The translations under genes were made by a program, and so were the position numbers. DNA of 37,908 bases from Bacteroidia bacterium (lineage in GTDB: Bacteria > Bacteroidota > Bacteroidia > B-17B0 > Aurantibacillaceae). The number at the start of each line of letters is the position of its first letter. Within the stretch, counting starts at the first letter, position 1. Below the pieces are notes generated by a model. It saw only the letters and a list, made by a program, of their open reading frames with translations. It searched no databases and was not told where the DNA came from. Positions 8,256 to 16,730 of this stretch are shown here, in pieces. The DNA is taken from positions 1 through 37,908 of the forward strand of contig JAIOZA010000027.1 in assembly GCA_021740825.1 (NCBI GenBank), read 5' to 3'.

Positions 8256-10795
8256 TAAAATGGATAACCGATACCAAAATTTAAAATTGCAGATTCTCTC
8301 AATGTTTGTTTTCCAATTACCCACCTTTTTCCTTCAACAAATTGAGGATCATGAACACGCAAAGCAGCATCTAACCTAAGTACAAAAAAACTAAAATCAT
8401 ACCGCAATCCAAAGCCTGATCCAATAGCAAATTCTTTATAAAACTCATCTATTTTAAATTGCCCGCGCGGTTTATTTGGATCGTTATAAGATAACCATAT
8501 ATTGCCAGCATCCACAAACCAGGCCCCATAAAATGATTTAAAAATATGAAAGCGGTATTCGATATTACTTTCAATTTGAATATCACCAATTTTATCAAAT
8601 CTAGAACTTACAGAATCAGGTTGAGCATAGCTTCCGGGTCCCAGGGTTCTGGCACGCCAAGCTCTGTTTGTATTTGGTCCGCCTCCAAAAAAACTCTGCT
8701 CGTATGGCAATGATGTTAAATTTTTTAATGGCTTTCCAAATCCTACGGCAAAACGATAAACCAGTTTACTTAACTTTCTAATATTAACATAAAAACGATA
8801 ATCCAAATCTAACTTCACGAATTGTGAAAATGGAATATCTTGAATTAAGTATCTATCAAAGTCATCTTTGGGCTGATTTGCTATAGAATAGAGTCCACGG
8901 AGAATATTACCAGATGAACTTACGCTCGTTCGTAAATATATAAAATTTCTCCTGTTACGCACACCTTGATTATTATAAATAGCTGATACTTTAGAAAGAG
9001 TGGTAACGTGATCTAGGAATGAGTTAAGTAAAAAAAAGTCATTTAATTTTAATAAATCACTTTGAAAATTACCAAATAACTTAGCTTTAACAACGTAGGT
9101 TTCTAAAGGAACAATATCATAGGTTAACAGACCTTTCTTATTATAAAACTTAAAACCATATGAAACAGTGGATATTATCCTATTAAATTCGGGGCGAGAC
9201 TGATAGTTGACAGATAAATTAACCAATGTTTTTGGTTGACTAAAATATTTTTTTTCATCTGCATAACTTTTTTTATAAAATAAAGTAAATGGAAATAATG
9301 GCCTTGGAAAGCTAAAATTAAGTTCTGGTCCAAATTGAAGTGTATTGAATGTACTCGGAACATCATCAACATTAACCGGTTGCTCAGAATTAAATTGCTG
9401 CTGAGCATTTAATGAACCTTTTAATTTAAGTTCTACTAATTCAGCGCCACCAAATGCATTTTTATTTTGAAAAACTAAACTGCCTGCCAAACCATAATTC
9501 CCAGAAGTATAATTCCCTTCAGTTTCTAATGTAATTGACTGTTTTATCAATGGCTGACAAACAATATAGCAGTCTAATTTATCAGGAAAATTTGGGCTTT
9601 GAATGTACTGAATAAAAACACTTTTAAATACTTTGAGTGAACTTAACCCTTTATAAGTTTCTTCGGCAAAATTTTGTTGATACAACTGCCCCGGATAAAT
9701 ACTAATATCGCGAGTTAAATCTCTTTCATGAAATAACATTTTTTGGTTGTGCAATATTTTTAACCCATTGTAGTGGATTGTATCTTTCATAAAAAAACTA
9801 TTTGCCTTTCCTTTAAAATCTGCAATTGTTTCAGGAATAATATATACATTTTTAATATAGTACCGAGGATGATTTACTTGAATGAGCGAATCATTATTAT
9901 CACTGTAGGATTTTGAAAATAACTTAATTGAAATGGTTAAATCTAATTTTTGACCAACTAAATTTGTGTCAACCAAGTAATTAATATACTCAGGAGCAAA
10001 AAAGAAATATCCATTATTTAATTGAGATTCTGTAATTCTTTCTCGTTCTTTTTGAAGCAAATCTTCGTCATATCGTTCGTTTCTTTTTATTAAAGAAGAA
10101 ATCGTGTCGTTCATTATAAAATAATCAATCAATGGATCTTCAACCTTATAACTTATATTTTGAATATGATAAGGATTTGACTTTGTTATAAAATAATACA
10201 AACTAGCTCGTTTGGTTTTTAGATTAATAACTGCACTATCTCGTACCGTAGAATTAAAATATCCTTTTGAAAATACATATTTTTGTAATTGATTTTTTGT
10301 AATTCTAGTTAACAATGAGTCAAGTATAACAGGTGGCTCTCCTACTTCTAATATACTTTCGCGAAATGTTGGCTTTTCCTTATTCTTAAGCTTTGGTTGA
10401 ACTATTGTTTTTCCTTTTTTGTGCCTTCTTTCATTTTTCAGAGTATTTTTTTGAATTCTTTTTGCATTTATTAAATCAAATTTTAAATTTCGCTGGTCTT
10501 TTTTTTCCAACATTTTTTTTTGATCCACTTGATTATATAGCCATAAATTAAACCGCACTAACTTTAAAATTTTACGATTAGGTTTTTGTCTAATAAAGGC
10601 TTCTAAATCGGCATGATTAATAAAAGTTCCATTTTGCTTAACTGTATTTTTAACTAATAATACATCACCTTCCTTAAGATGCTTATTGATATGACATGAA
10701 CTAAAAAAAATGATGTAAAACAGCGCCGCAAAGCAAACATAAAACCTTTTATGGAAAGGCGTTAAAAAAAATCTAATATCCTGTTTATTGGTCAA
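8255..10795 (-). CDS. tamL: TamL-type lipid-anchored BamA/TamA family outer-membrane protein
   Basis: This 846-residue member of the Omp85 superfamily starts with a hydrophobic segment ending in a lipobox-like IIFFSSC (Cys34). That lipid anchor is characteristic of TamL, the Bacteroidota counterpart of TamA. The region to about 450 corresponds to POTRA-type repeats (for example the lysine-rich stretch and YHIQNISYKVEDP). The C-terminal half is a 16-stranded bacterial surface antigen barrel with FFGGGPNTNRAWRARTLGPG and the closing strand ILNFGIGYPF. TamL partners with TamB in envelope assembly; tamB is not in the window. The start appears to be TTG: a stop lies four codons upstream and there is no Met or Val start codon before the lipobox. 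It is divergent from the TrmH-family gene, 43 bp apart. Confidence 0.85.
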   Translation of the reverse strand: MTNKQDIRFFLTPFHKRFYVCFAALFYIIFFSSCHINKHLKEGDVLLVKNTVKQNGTFINHADLEAFIRQKPNRKILKLVRFNLWLYNQVDQKKMLEKKDQRNLKFDLINAKRIQKNTLKNERRHKKGKTIVQPKLKNKEKPTFRESILEVGEPPVILDSLLTRITKNQLQKYVFSKGYFNSTVRDSAVINLKTKRASLYYFITKSNPYHIQNISYKVEDPLIDYFIMNDTISSLIKRNERYDEDLLQKERERITESQLNNGYFFFAPEYINYLVDTNLVGQKLDLTISIKLFSKSYSDNNDSLIQVNHPRYYIKNVYIIPETIADFKGKANSFFMKDTIHYNGLKILHNQKMLFHERDLTRDISIYPGQLYQQNFAEETYKGLSSLKVFKSVFIQYIQSPNFPDKLDCYIVCQPLIKQSITLETEGNYTSGNYGLAGSLVFQNKNAFGGAELVELKLKGSLNAQQQFNSEQPVNVDDVPSTFNTLQFGPELNFSFPRPLFPFTLFYKKSYADEKKYFSQPKTLVNLSVNYQSRPEFNRIISTVSYGFKFYNKKGLLTYDIVPLETYVVKAKLFGNFQSDLLKLNDFFLLNSFLDHVTTLSKVSAIYNNQGVRNRRNFIYLRTSVSSSGNILRGLYSIANQPKDDFDRYLIQDIPFSQFVKLDLDYRFYVNIRKLSKLVYRFAVGFGKPLKNLTSLPYEQSFFGGGPNTNRAWRARTLGPGSYAQPDSVSSRFDKIGDIQIESNIEYRFHIFKSFYGAWFVDAGNIWLSYNDPNKPRGQFKIDEFYKEFAIGSGFGLRYDFSFFVLRLDAALRVHDPQFVEGKRWVIGKQTLRESAILNFGIGYPF

Positions 10796-10838
10796 ATGGA
10801 TTACTTACATTTATAGCGTACTAATTTAGCTTTAAATA

Positions 10839-11606
10839 ATGATTAGTAAAAATCAGATAAAATACATACAATCCTTGCACTCTAAAAAAAATAGAGAGCA
10901 GGATGGCTTGTTTATAATTGAAGGCGTAAAATTAGTTTCAGAATTCATTAAGCACCCTAAATTTTCTATTAAGGAACTATTTGCAACATCAGAATTTTTG
11001 ATTAATCAAAAATCAATATTAGCGAAAAGTCATATAGAACATTCGGAAATTACTGAAGAAGATTTAAAAAAAATAAGTCTGCAATCTTCACCAAATCAAG
11101 TACTAGCGATAGTTAATATAAAACAACAAGTGCTGGATGCATCCATGTTGGAAAATTCAACTACATTGTATTTAGATGACATCAGGGATCCTGGCAACTT
11201 AGGTACAATAATTAGAATAGCAGATTGGTTTGGAATTAAGCAAGTTATTTGTTCGCCAAATTGCACTGAATTGTATAATCCTAAAACAATACAAGCCACT
11301 ATGGGTGCTGTGTTAAGAGTAAACGTAGTAACATCAAATTTTGAAGACTTATTACCTCATTTAAATGATATGCCAATTTATGGAGCCGTTTTAAATGGAG
11401 ATACTATTTATACAGCGCAACTAAAAAATGGACTTGTTATTATTGGAAATGAGGCTAATGGTATTTCTCAAGAAATTCAAAAACATATTACACATCCAAT
11501 TACTATTCCAGCTGCCAATAGTAACGGCAGTGAATCGCTTAACGCGGCAAATGCCTGTGCCATTATTTGTTCTGAATTTCATCGGCAAATCACTTACACT
11601 TATTAA
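10839..11606 (+). CDS. TrmH/SpoU-family RNA 2'-O-ribose methyltransferase
   Basis: This 255-residue SPOUT methylase uses SAM to methylate a ribose 2'-OH in tRNA or rRNA. The three SpoU motifs are present: DDIRDPGNLGTIIRIADWF (motif 1), VIIGNEANGIS (motif 2) and ITIPAANSNGSESLNAANA (motif 3, forming the knotted SAM site). The N-terminal ~100 residues are the L30e/L7Ae-like RNA-binding domain (IKYIQSLHSKKNREQDGLFI EGVKLVSEF). The exact target (RlmB-like G2251 or another site) cannot be fixed from sequence alone. Its position divergent from tamL recurs in Bacteroidota as I recall it. It is followed 28 bp later by DUF3822-rsmD on the same strand. Confidence 0.9.
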   Translation: MISKNQIKYIQSLHSKKNREQDGLFIIEGVKLVSEFIKHPKFSIKELFATSEFLINQKSILAKSHIEHSEITEEDLKKISLQSSPNQVLAIVNIKQQVLDASMLENSTTLYLDDIRDPGNLGTIIRIADWFGIKQVICSPNCTELYNPKTIQATMGAVLRVNVVTSNFEDLLPHLNDMPIYGAVLNGDTIYTAQLKNGLVIIGNEANGISQEIQKHITHPITIPAANSNGSESLNAANACAIICSEFHRQITYTY

Positions 11607-11617
11607 ATAAATTAGTT

Positions 11618-11625
11618 TAGTTTTG
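11618..11625 (+). promoter_or_regulatory. TAGTTTTG -7 box before DUF3822-rsmD
   Basis: TAGTTTTG matches the Bacteroidetes primary-sigma -7 consensus TAnnTTTG exactly. It lies only 9 bp before the DUF3822 ATG, so a transcript from it would have a leader of a few bases. No TTG is found at the -33 spacing, which keeps confidence low. If used, it separates DUF3822-rsmD transcription from the methylase gene upstream. Confidence 0.3.
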
Positions 11626-11634
11626 TAAACAATA

Positions 11635-12471
11635 ATGTCAGTAGGGATCAATCATACATCATTTGGACAATTATCACTTTTAGCTGATACTTTGGTAATT
11701 GAATTATCGGATTCTTTGATTCAATTTTGCGAGTTTCAAACCGAACAAAATAAACCATTATTCCTCTGCAATTATCCGATCGAAAACATTATAAATGCAT
11801 CTTTAAATGAGCACTTAATAACTGCCATTAAACATTTTCAGTTTTCAAAAAAAACATATAAGCATGTACATGTAAACTATTTTAACCAGCAATTTACATT
11901 ATGCCCTACTTCATTTTATGATCCGGGAAATAATAGATCACTTCTAGAATTTAATACAGCTACTGTTTCTAACAAATTAATTTTTACTGATGACATTAAT
12001 ACTGATGTCAAACTTATATTCGCTATTGATGAGTCGTTAAAATCAACATTAGATTTAATTTTCCCTAATCATCACTTAAAACATACGGTTACTGTATTAG
12101 CTAAATTAATGCTACGCGCAGAAGAATTAATGAAAGAAAACATTCTTATACAAATACATTCAAATTACATTGAAGTGATTGTAAAACAAGAACAAAAATT
12201 AGTATTAGCCAATCAGTTTACAATTACTACCAACGAAGATATTTTATATTATGTACTATTTATTATAGAGCAATACCAATTAAATCCGTTAACCGCTAAT
12301 CTTACTATTGTTGGAAACGTTGACGCAACAGCAGAATTGGTGACTTCTTTAAAAAAATACATTAAAAATGTGCGTTTAGCATTAGGAAATAAAACAATAA
12401 TATGGTCAAGCGTTAATGGCATGCCACAACATTTTAATTACACTTTATTAAATAGATTGTTTTGCGAATAA
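11635..12471 (+). CDS. DUF3822 family protein
   Basis: This 278-residue protein without signal peptide or membrane segments matches the Bacteroidota-specific DUF3822 family. N-terminal features are LSLLADTLVIELSDSLIQFC, and the later part holds LTIVGNVDATAELVTSLKKY. The fold looks like an actin/ASKHA-type ATPase domain (alternating strands with a VGNVD-like turn), but the nucleotide-binding motifs are not clear, so this is inference. Its last 10 bases overlap the start of rsmD, indicating translational coupling. The DUF3822-rsmD pairing is recurrent in the phylum from my knowledge of these genomes. The biochemical role is unknown. Confidence 0.8.
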   Translation: MSVGINHTSFGQLSLLADTLVIELSDSLIQFCEFQTEQNKPLFLCNYPIENIINASLNEHLITAIKHFQFSKKTYKHVHVNYFNQQFTLCPTSFYDPGNNRSLLEFNTATVSNKLIFTDDINTDVKLIFAIDESLKSTLDLIFPNHHLKHTVTVLAKLMLRAEELMKENILIQIHSNYIEVIVKQEQKLVLANQFTITTNEDILYYVLFIIEQYQLNPLTANLTIVGNVDATAELVTSLKKYIKNVRLALGNKTIIWSSVNGMPQHFNYTLLNRLFCE

Positions 12472-13007
12472 TTGGCGGCATATATAAAGGCAAACAATTG
12501 TTTGCTCCCAAAAATTTACCGGTAAGGCCAACAACTGATTTTGCCAAAGAAGGTTTATTTAATATTTTAAATAATAAGATAGATTTTGATGAAATAACTG
12601 TTCTTGATTTATTTTGTGGCACAGGTAACATTAGTTTAGAATTTGCTTCACGAGGGGCGCAAAAAATTTATGCTATTGATAAACACACACCCTGCTTAAA
12701 TTTTGTAAAAGATACTGCTAAAGCTCTGAAACTAAATAGCATATTTATTGAACGAGCAGATGTTTTTAAATATCTAGAAAAAACACATTCAACATTTGAT
12801 TTAATTTTTGCAGATCCACCCTACGAATTAGAAAATATTGCCAACATTCATAAATTAGTATTTTCTCGAAATTTATTGAACTTAGAAGGAATTTTAATTA
12901 TTGAGCATGGGAAACAAACAGATTTAAGTGCTAAAAAAAACTATCTAGAAACAAGAAAATATGGAAATGTACATTTTAGTTTCTTTACTCAATCTAGTGA
13001 GGAATAA
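12462..13007 (+). CDS. rsmD: 16S rRNA (guanine966-N2)-methyltransferase RsmD
   Basis: This 181-residue class I SAM-dependent methylase modifies G966 of 16S rRNA in the 30S subunit. The N-terminus is the canonical MRIIGGIYKGKQL. RPTTDFAKEGLFN follows at 22-34, the SAM motif DLFCGTG is at 49-55, and the catalytic DPPY is at 118-121. The start is a TTG lying inside the last codons of DUF3822 and out of frame with it. The match to the family N-terminus and the lack of a nearby ATG make this start convincing. The overlap suggests expression by translational coupling or re-initiation. Confidence 0.93.
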   Translation: MRIIGGIYKGKQLFAPKNLPVRPTTDFAKEGLFNILNNKIDFDEITVLDLFCGTGNISLEFASRGAQKIYAIDKHTPCLNFVKDTAKALKLNSIFIERADVFKYLEKTHSTFDLIFADPPYELENIANIHKLVFSRNLLNLEGILIIEHGKQTDLSAKKNYLETRKYGNVHFSFFTQSSEE

Positions 13008-13066
13008 AAGCCGTTTGCAATAACATATTTTAATAAAACGATCTAATAAGAATCTGTAATTTATAC

Positions 13067-13074
13067 TATATTTG
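13067..13074 (+). promoter_or_regulatory. TATATTTG -7 box for the thioredoxin-fold gene
   Basis: TATATTTG is an exact match to TAnnTTTG and lies 15 bp before the ATG at 13090. It overlaps the alternative TTG start at 13072. That makes the TTG implausible as a start codon and supports the ATG. No clear TTG element is seen at -33. Confidence 0.4.
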
Positions 13075-13089
13075 GTATTATACAAGAAT

Positions 13090-14502
13090 ATGAGAATTAT
13101 ACTATTTTTTATTTTCGGCATCCTAATTACTGCTAATGCTCAAAACATTACAATTAAAGGAAAAGCGCACGCTTCTCATATTGGTAAAGAAATTGTTTTA
13201 AGTGATTATTCAGATTATATAACCTTCACAAAAATAATAGAAAGTGCAGATACGATTGATAAAGATGGGTACTTTGAATTAAAGATACAATCTGCTATCA
13301 CAAAACCTGTTCTTATTAATATTGATAACCTTATTGGTAAAATATATATTCAACCTAATTTTGTTTATGGCATTTATTTTCCTTCTAAAGATTCATTAAC
13401 TAATAATCAAGAAGGAACAGAAAGCATTGTTGATATAACTGTTTATGGTAAAGATAGCACAGAGTTAAATGCGCTGATAGTAGACTTTAACACACAATAC
13501 AACAACTTATTTTTAAATATTAAAGATGGGTATTTATCTCCCGCCAAATTAAACACAATGCTTGACACCTTTGCATTGAAAAGTAATAAAAGATATCAAA
13601 ATATTAAAAATTCTTATTTTAAAAATTATTTAGATTATTCATTTGCTAATTTTTTCTCAAGCACCTCTCGTAATAAAACTATTTTATACAAACAGTTTAT
13701 TGATCGGAGGCCTATTCAGTATTTAAATTATGAGTACATGCAATTTTTTAATAGTCATTTCAAAGGGTATTTAAAAGCTTATGCGTCTACAAAAAATGGG
13801 GGTAGCATCTATAATAGTATAAATGCATTTGCAGATTATCAAGATTTACAAAAGCAATTTAAAAATGACGTGTCTATTAAAAATGATACAGTTCGTGAAT
13901 TGTTGATGCTAAAAGGATTGATTGATTTTTATTATAGTCCGGATTTAGATAAACAACAAGTGCAAAGTGTACTTGAACAACTATATAGAGAAACAAAATT
14001 TGCTGAGCATAAAAAAATTGCCACTAATATGCTTCAATCAATTTATCAATTGCAACCTGGTGCAAAAGCGCCGGATTTTAGTGCTACAGATAATTCAGGC
14101 AATAGTGTTAACTTATCAAATTATAAAGGAAAACACATTTACTTAAATTTCTTCTCGAGCGAAAGTGATAACAGTCAAAAAGAAATGCAAAAGATTGTAG
14201 ATTTAAATAAAAAATTTAAGGATAAAATTACTTTTATTAGTATTTGTTTAGATGATAGTATAAAAACCTATAAAGCCTATTTAAAAGCAAATCCAAAACA
14301 AGATTGGGTTATTCTTCACCAAACAAAAAACAGCACTGCTAAACAAGCTTACAACATTAAAACATTATCAGGCTTTTTCTTCATCAACCCTCAACTGCAA
14401 TTAGCGCAATCGCCAGCGTTAATGCCAAGCGAAGGAATTGAATATAAATTTAATGCTCTATTTAAACAAAAAAAGAAAAATACAATTACTGGTGTGAGGT
14501 AA
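13090..14502 (+). CDS. Secreted thioredoxin-like (TlpA/redoxin-type) protein lacking the CXXC
   Basis: This is a 470-residue exported protein, counted from the ATG that gives the clean signal peptide MRIILFFIFGILITANA. The N-terminal ~110 residues resemble the beta-rich DUF4369-type domain often found before TlpA domains in Bacteroidota. A helical middle region follows. The C-terminal ~150 residues are a TlpA/AhpC-like fold: PGAKAPDFSATDNSG, VNLSNYKGKHIYLNFF, TFISICLDD, GFFFINPQ. At the active-site position, where the family has WCxxC, the sequence is FFSSESDNSQKEM (~353-365) with no cysteine. It should therefore be unable to catalyse thiol-disulfide exchange and may bind a ligand or partner instead. 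It is convergent with ctaA, with 7 bp between stops. Confidence 0.85.
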   Translation: MRIILFFIFGILITANAQNITIKGKAHASHIGKEIVLSDYSDYITFTKIIESADTIDKDGYFELKIQSAITKPVLINIDNLIGKIYIQPNFVYGIYFPSKDSLTNNQEGTESIVDITVYGKDSTELNALIVDFNTQYNNLFLNIKDGYLSPAKLNTMLDTFALKSNKRYQNIKNSYFKNYLDYSFANFFSSTSRNKTILYKQFIDRRPIQYLNYEYMQFFNSHFKGYLKAYASTKNGGSIYNSINAFADYQDLQKQFKNDVSIKNDTVRELLMLKGLIDFYYSPDLDKQQVQSVLEQLYRETKFAEHKKIATNMLQSIYQLQPGAKAPDFSATDNSGNSVNLSNYKGKHIYLNFFSSESDNSQKEMQKIVDLNKKFKDKITFISICLDDSIKTYKAYLKANPKQDWVILHQTKNSTAKQAYNIKTLSGFFFINPQLQLAQSPALMPSEGIEYKFNALFKQKKKNTITGVR

Positions 14503-14509
14503 TTATTTT

Positions 14510-15565
14510 TTAATTTGCTTTCCTAAACGTATGAAATATCAAATACACTGTAGTTGCAAATAAAAAAAATGCACCAGTTTGATGCAATACACCTAACACA
14601 ACAGGCACTTGATATAGCAAGGTTAACACGCCCAAAATAAATTGTAAAGTAACACCATAAATTAAAAAAGTAACTCCTCTGTATTGAGAAACATTTAAAT
14701 TTAGTTTTGTTGATTTATACCAAATAACACAAAGTACAATACAAACTAAAATTGCCAACATACGATGCATAAATTGTATGCCACTGGCGTTTTCCATAAA
14801 GTTTAAAAAGAAATCACCCTTCATGGTTACTTGCTCCGGCATCCACTCCTCACCCATTTTTGGCCAGGTATTAAATATTTGTCCTGGACGAATTTTAGCA
14901 GCATTTCCTTCAACATAACCAGCTGTGAAAGCACCGTAAACTATCTGCAAAATTAAGACAACAAAAAATGAAAGTGACCACCACTTTAATTTACGGCCAT
15001 TATTTTCCTGAATTTCTTCTTTAGCATTTAACAATTTAAGCGCAAACCAAAACGTAAAAGCAAATAATGTAAATGCGCTCATCAAATGTGTAGCTAACCT
15101 ATAATGACTTACCGCGGGTTTTTGTTGTAAACCACTATATACCATCCACCAACCAATAACAGCTTGCATGGCACCCATAAAAAACAATAAAATTAGCGAG
15201 GGCAACATTTTTTTGTCAATTTTTTTTCGAATCACCAAAACAATTAAACCTATTGAAAATACATACATGATTATTCTCCCTATCATGCGATGCGTGTATT
15301 CCCAAAAAAAGATATGTTTAAACTCGGGCAATTGCATCGTATTATTAACTTTAATAAACTCCGGACTTTGCTGATATTTAGTAAATCGCTCTAGCCAAGC
15401 TCCTTCAGATAATGGAGGCATAGAACCCATAAAACTCCAATCAGTAATAGATAATCCAGAATGCGTTAATCTTGTAATACAACCTACAACTACCATTAAA
15501 TATACTAAACCGCAACCTGTAAGTAGCCAACAAATAACTGCTTTATTCGAATTTTGAGAAATCAT
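14510..15565 (-). CDS. ctaA: Heme A synthase, COX15/CtaA family
   Basis: This 351-residue polytopic membrane protein of COX15/CtaA type oxidises the C8 methyl of heme O to the formyl group of heme A for aa3/caa3 cytochrome oxidases. The first helix contains VGCITRLTHSGLSITDW, the family signature. Conserved heme-ligand histidines appear in WEYTHRMIGR, HYRLATHL, QFMHRMLA and LHQTGAFF. About eight transmembrane helices are visible. The long periplasmic loop with PPLSEGAWLERFTKYQQSPE is of the COX15 subtype. It stands alone here without ctaB or oxidase subunits. It is divergent from rmlA across a gap containing a nested dyad. Confidence 0.93.
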   Translation of the reverse strand: MISQNSNKAVICWLLTGCGLVYLMVVVGCITRLTHSGLSITDWSFMGSMPPLSEGAWLERFTKYQQSPEFIKVNNTMQLPEFKHIFFWEYTHRMIGRIIMYVFSIGLIVLVIRKKIDKKMLPSLILLFFMGAMQAVIGWWMVYSGLQQKPAVSHYRLATHLMSAFTLFAFTFWFALKLLNAKEEIQENNGRKLKWWSLSFFVVLILQIVYGAFTAGYVEGNAAKIRPGQIFNTWPKMGEEWMPEQVTMKGDFFLNFMENASGIQFMHRMLAILVCIVLCVIWYKSTKLNLNVSQYRGVTFLIYGVTLQFILGVLTLLYQVPVVLGVLHQTGAFFLFATTVYLIFHTFRKAN

Positions 15566-15580
15566 TGATACTGAATATGA

Positions 15581-15616
15581 ATGTAAACTTACTAAGCATT
15601 TGCTTAATATTTACAT
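15581..15616. promoter_or_regulatory. Nested inverted repeat upstream of ctaA
   Basis: Outer arms ATGTAAA (15581-15587) and TTTACAT (15610-15616) enclose inner arms TAAGCA (15593-15598) and TGCTTA (15601-15606). Everything lies between the ctaA start at 15565 and the divergent rmlA. The size and symmetry resemble an operator for a dimeric regulator. No known operator consensus is recognised, so this is a candidate only. Confidence 0.3.
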
Positions 15617-15630
15617 AAAAACAACCAAAA

Positions 15631-15665
15631 AAAACAATTGTTTTAAAATAAAAGTCCTATTTTTA
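15631..15665 (+). promoter_or_regulatory. Candidate rmlA promoter with AAAACAATTGTTTT palindrome
   Basis: A 14-bp perfect palindrome (15631-15644) contains a TTG at 15638-15640. TATTTTTA at 15658-15665 follows after a 17-bp spacer, resembling the Bacteroidetes TTG/TAnnTTTG layout with one mismatch in the -7 box. The start codon of rmlA is 22 bp further on. Confidence 0.3.
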
Positions 15666-15687
15666 AATTTCTAAAAAATAAGCAAAA

Positions 15688-16554
15688 ATGAAAGGAATAA
15701 TACTAGCGGGAGGTTCAGGTACGCGATTGCATCCATTAACTTTAGCAATGAGCAAACAAATGATGCCTATTTATGATAAACCCATGATTTATTATCCATT
15801 ATCTGTTTTAATGATGGCTGGCATTAATGAAGTATTAATTATTTCAACTCCGCAAGATTTACCAAATTTTGAACGTTTGTTAGGCACAGGCGATCAGCTT
15901 GGATGTAAGTTTACTTATGCCGTGCAAGAAGTGCCAAATGGTTTAGCGCAAGCTTTTGTTATTGGTGAAAGTTTTATTGGCAATGATAAAGTAGCTTTAG
16001 TGTTAGGTGATAATATATTTTATGGCGTTGGTTTAGGTCGGATGTTACAAAAAATTAATAATCCCGATGGTGGTGTTGTATTTGCATATCATGTTAGCGA
16101 TCCGGAGCGTTATGGTGTAGTTGATTTTGATAAAGATTTTAACGTCTTATCCATTGAAGAAAAACCGGAACAACCTAAATCAAATTATGCAGTACCGGGT
16201 TTATACTTTTATGATAATTCAGTAGTTGAAATTGCTAAAAATTTAAAGCCATCAGCACGAGGAGAATATGAAATAACGGATGTGAACAAAGAATACCTGA
16301 ACCGTAAACAATTAAAGGTTTCAATTTTAGATAGAGGAACTGCCTGGTTAGACACAGGAACATTTGCGTCCTTAATGCAAGCTGGACAATTTGTGCAGGT
16401 AATTGAAGAACGCCAAGGATTAAAAATTGGTTGCATTGAGGAAATAGCATTTAAGATGGGCTTTATTACAAAAGAGCAATTAATTAAAATAGCTACGCCT
16501 TTAACAAAGAGCGGTTACGGAACCTATTTATTAAAAATGGCAGAAGCAAAATAG
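15688..16554 (+). CDS. rmlA: Glucose-1-phosphate thymidylyltransferase RmlA
   Basis: This 288-residue nucleotidyltransferase joins dTTP and glucose-1-phosphate to give dTDP-glucose, the first step toward dTDP-L-rhamnose and related sugars for surface polysaccharide. It has the signature [11 protein letters not shown] (8-18), then [29 protein letters not shown] and LGDNIFYG, all diagnostic of Rml[11 protein letters not shown] lies near residue 220. Length is standard. rmlB, rmlC and rmlD are not in the window, so the gene is separated from the rest of the pathway or the others lie elsewhere. The third intergenic repeat element starts 5 bp after its stop. Confidence 0.96.
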   Translation: MKGIILAGGSGTRLHPLTLAMSKQMMPIYDKPMIYYPLSVLMMAGINEVLIISTPQDLPNFERLLGTGDQLGCKFTYAVQEVPNGLAQAFVIGESFIGNDKVALVLGDNIFYGVGLGRMLQKINNPDGGVVFAYHVSDPERYGVVDFDKDFNVLSIEEKPEQPKSNYAVPGLYFYDNSVVEIAKNLKPSARGEYEITDVNKEYLNRKQLKVSILDRGTAWLDTGTFASLMQAGQFVQVIEERQGLKIGCIEEIAFKMGFITKEQLIKIATPLTKSGYGTYLLKMAEAK

Positions 16555-16559
16555 AACCT

Positions 16560-16706
16560 TTAACCACATAGGCATATAGTTTGTTTCGGTCATAAATCTT
16601 TGAAGAGGAAAACTTAACTACCTATGTTCTTAAATTGCAGATTCTATTATAATAAACTTTAATACACATTTTAAAACCACAAAAAGCTATGTTCGTATGT
16701 GGTTTA
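16560..16706. repeat. CACATAG inverted-repeat element, copy 3
   Basis: The left end is TTAACCACATAGGCATATAG and the right end is CTATGTTCGTATGTGGTTTAA, again two heptamer units per end in inverted orientation, over about 147 bp. The interior shows no clear similarity to the other two copies. It fills most of the 176-bp gap between rmlA and the polyprenyl synthase, so it must carry or displace that gene's promoter. Confidence 0.6.
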
Positions 16707-16730
16707 AAAAAGTAAACATAAAAACAAAAC

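Noticed and set aside
13072..13089. TTG start six codons upstream for the thioredoxin-fold gene
   Set aside because: It overlaps a perfect TATATTTG -7 box and would spoil the signal peptide; the ATG at 13090 is better.
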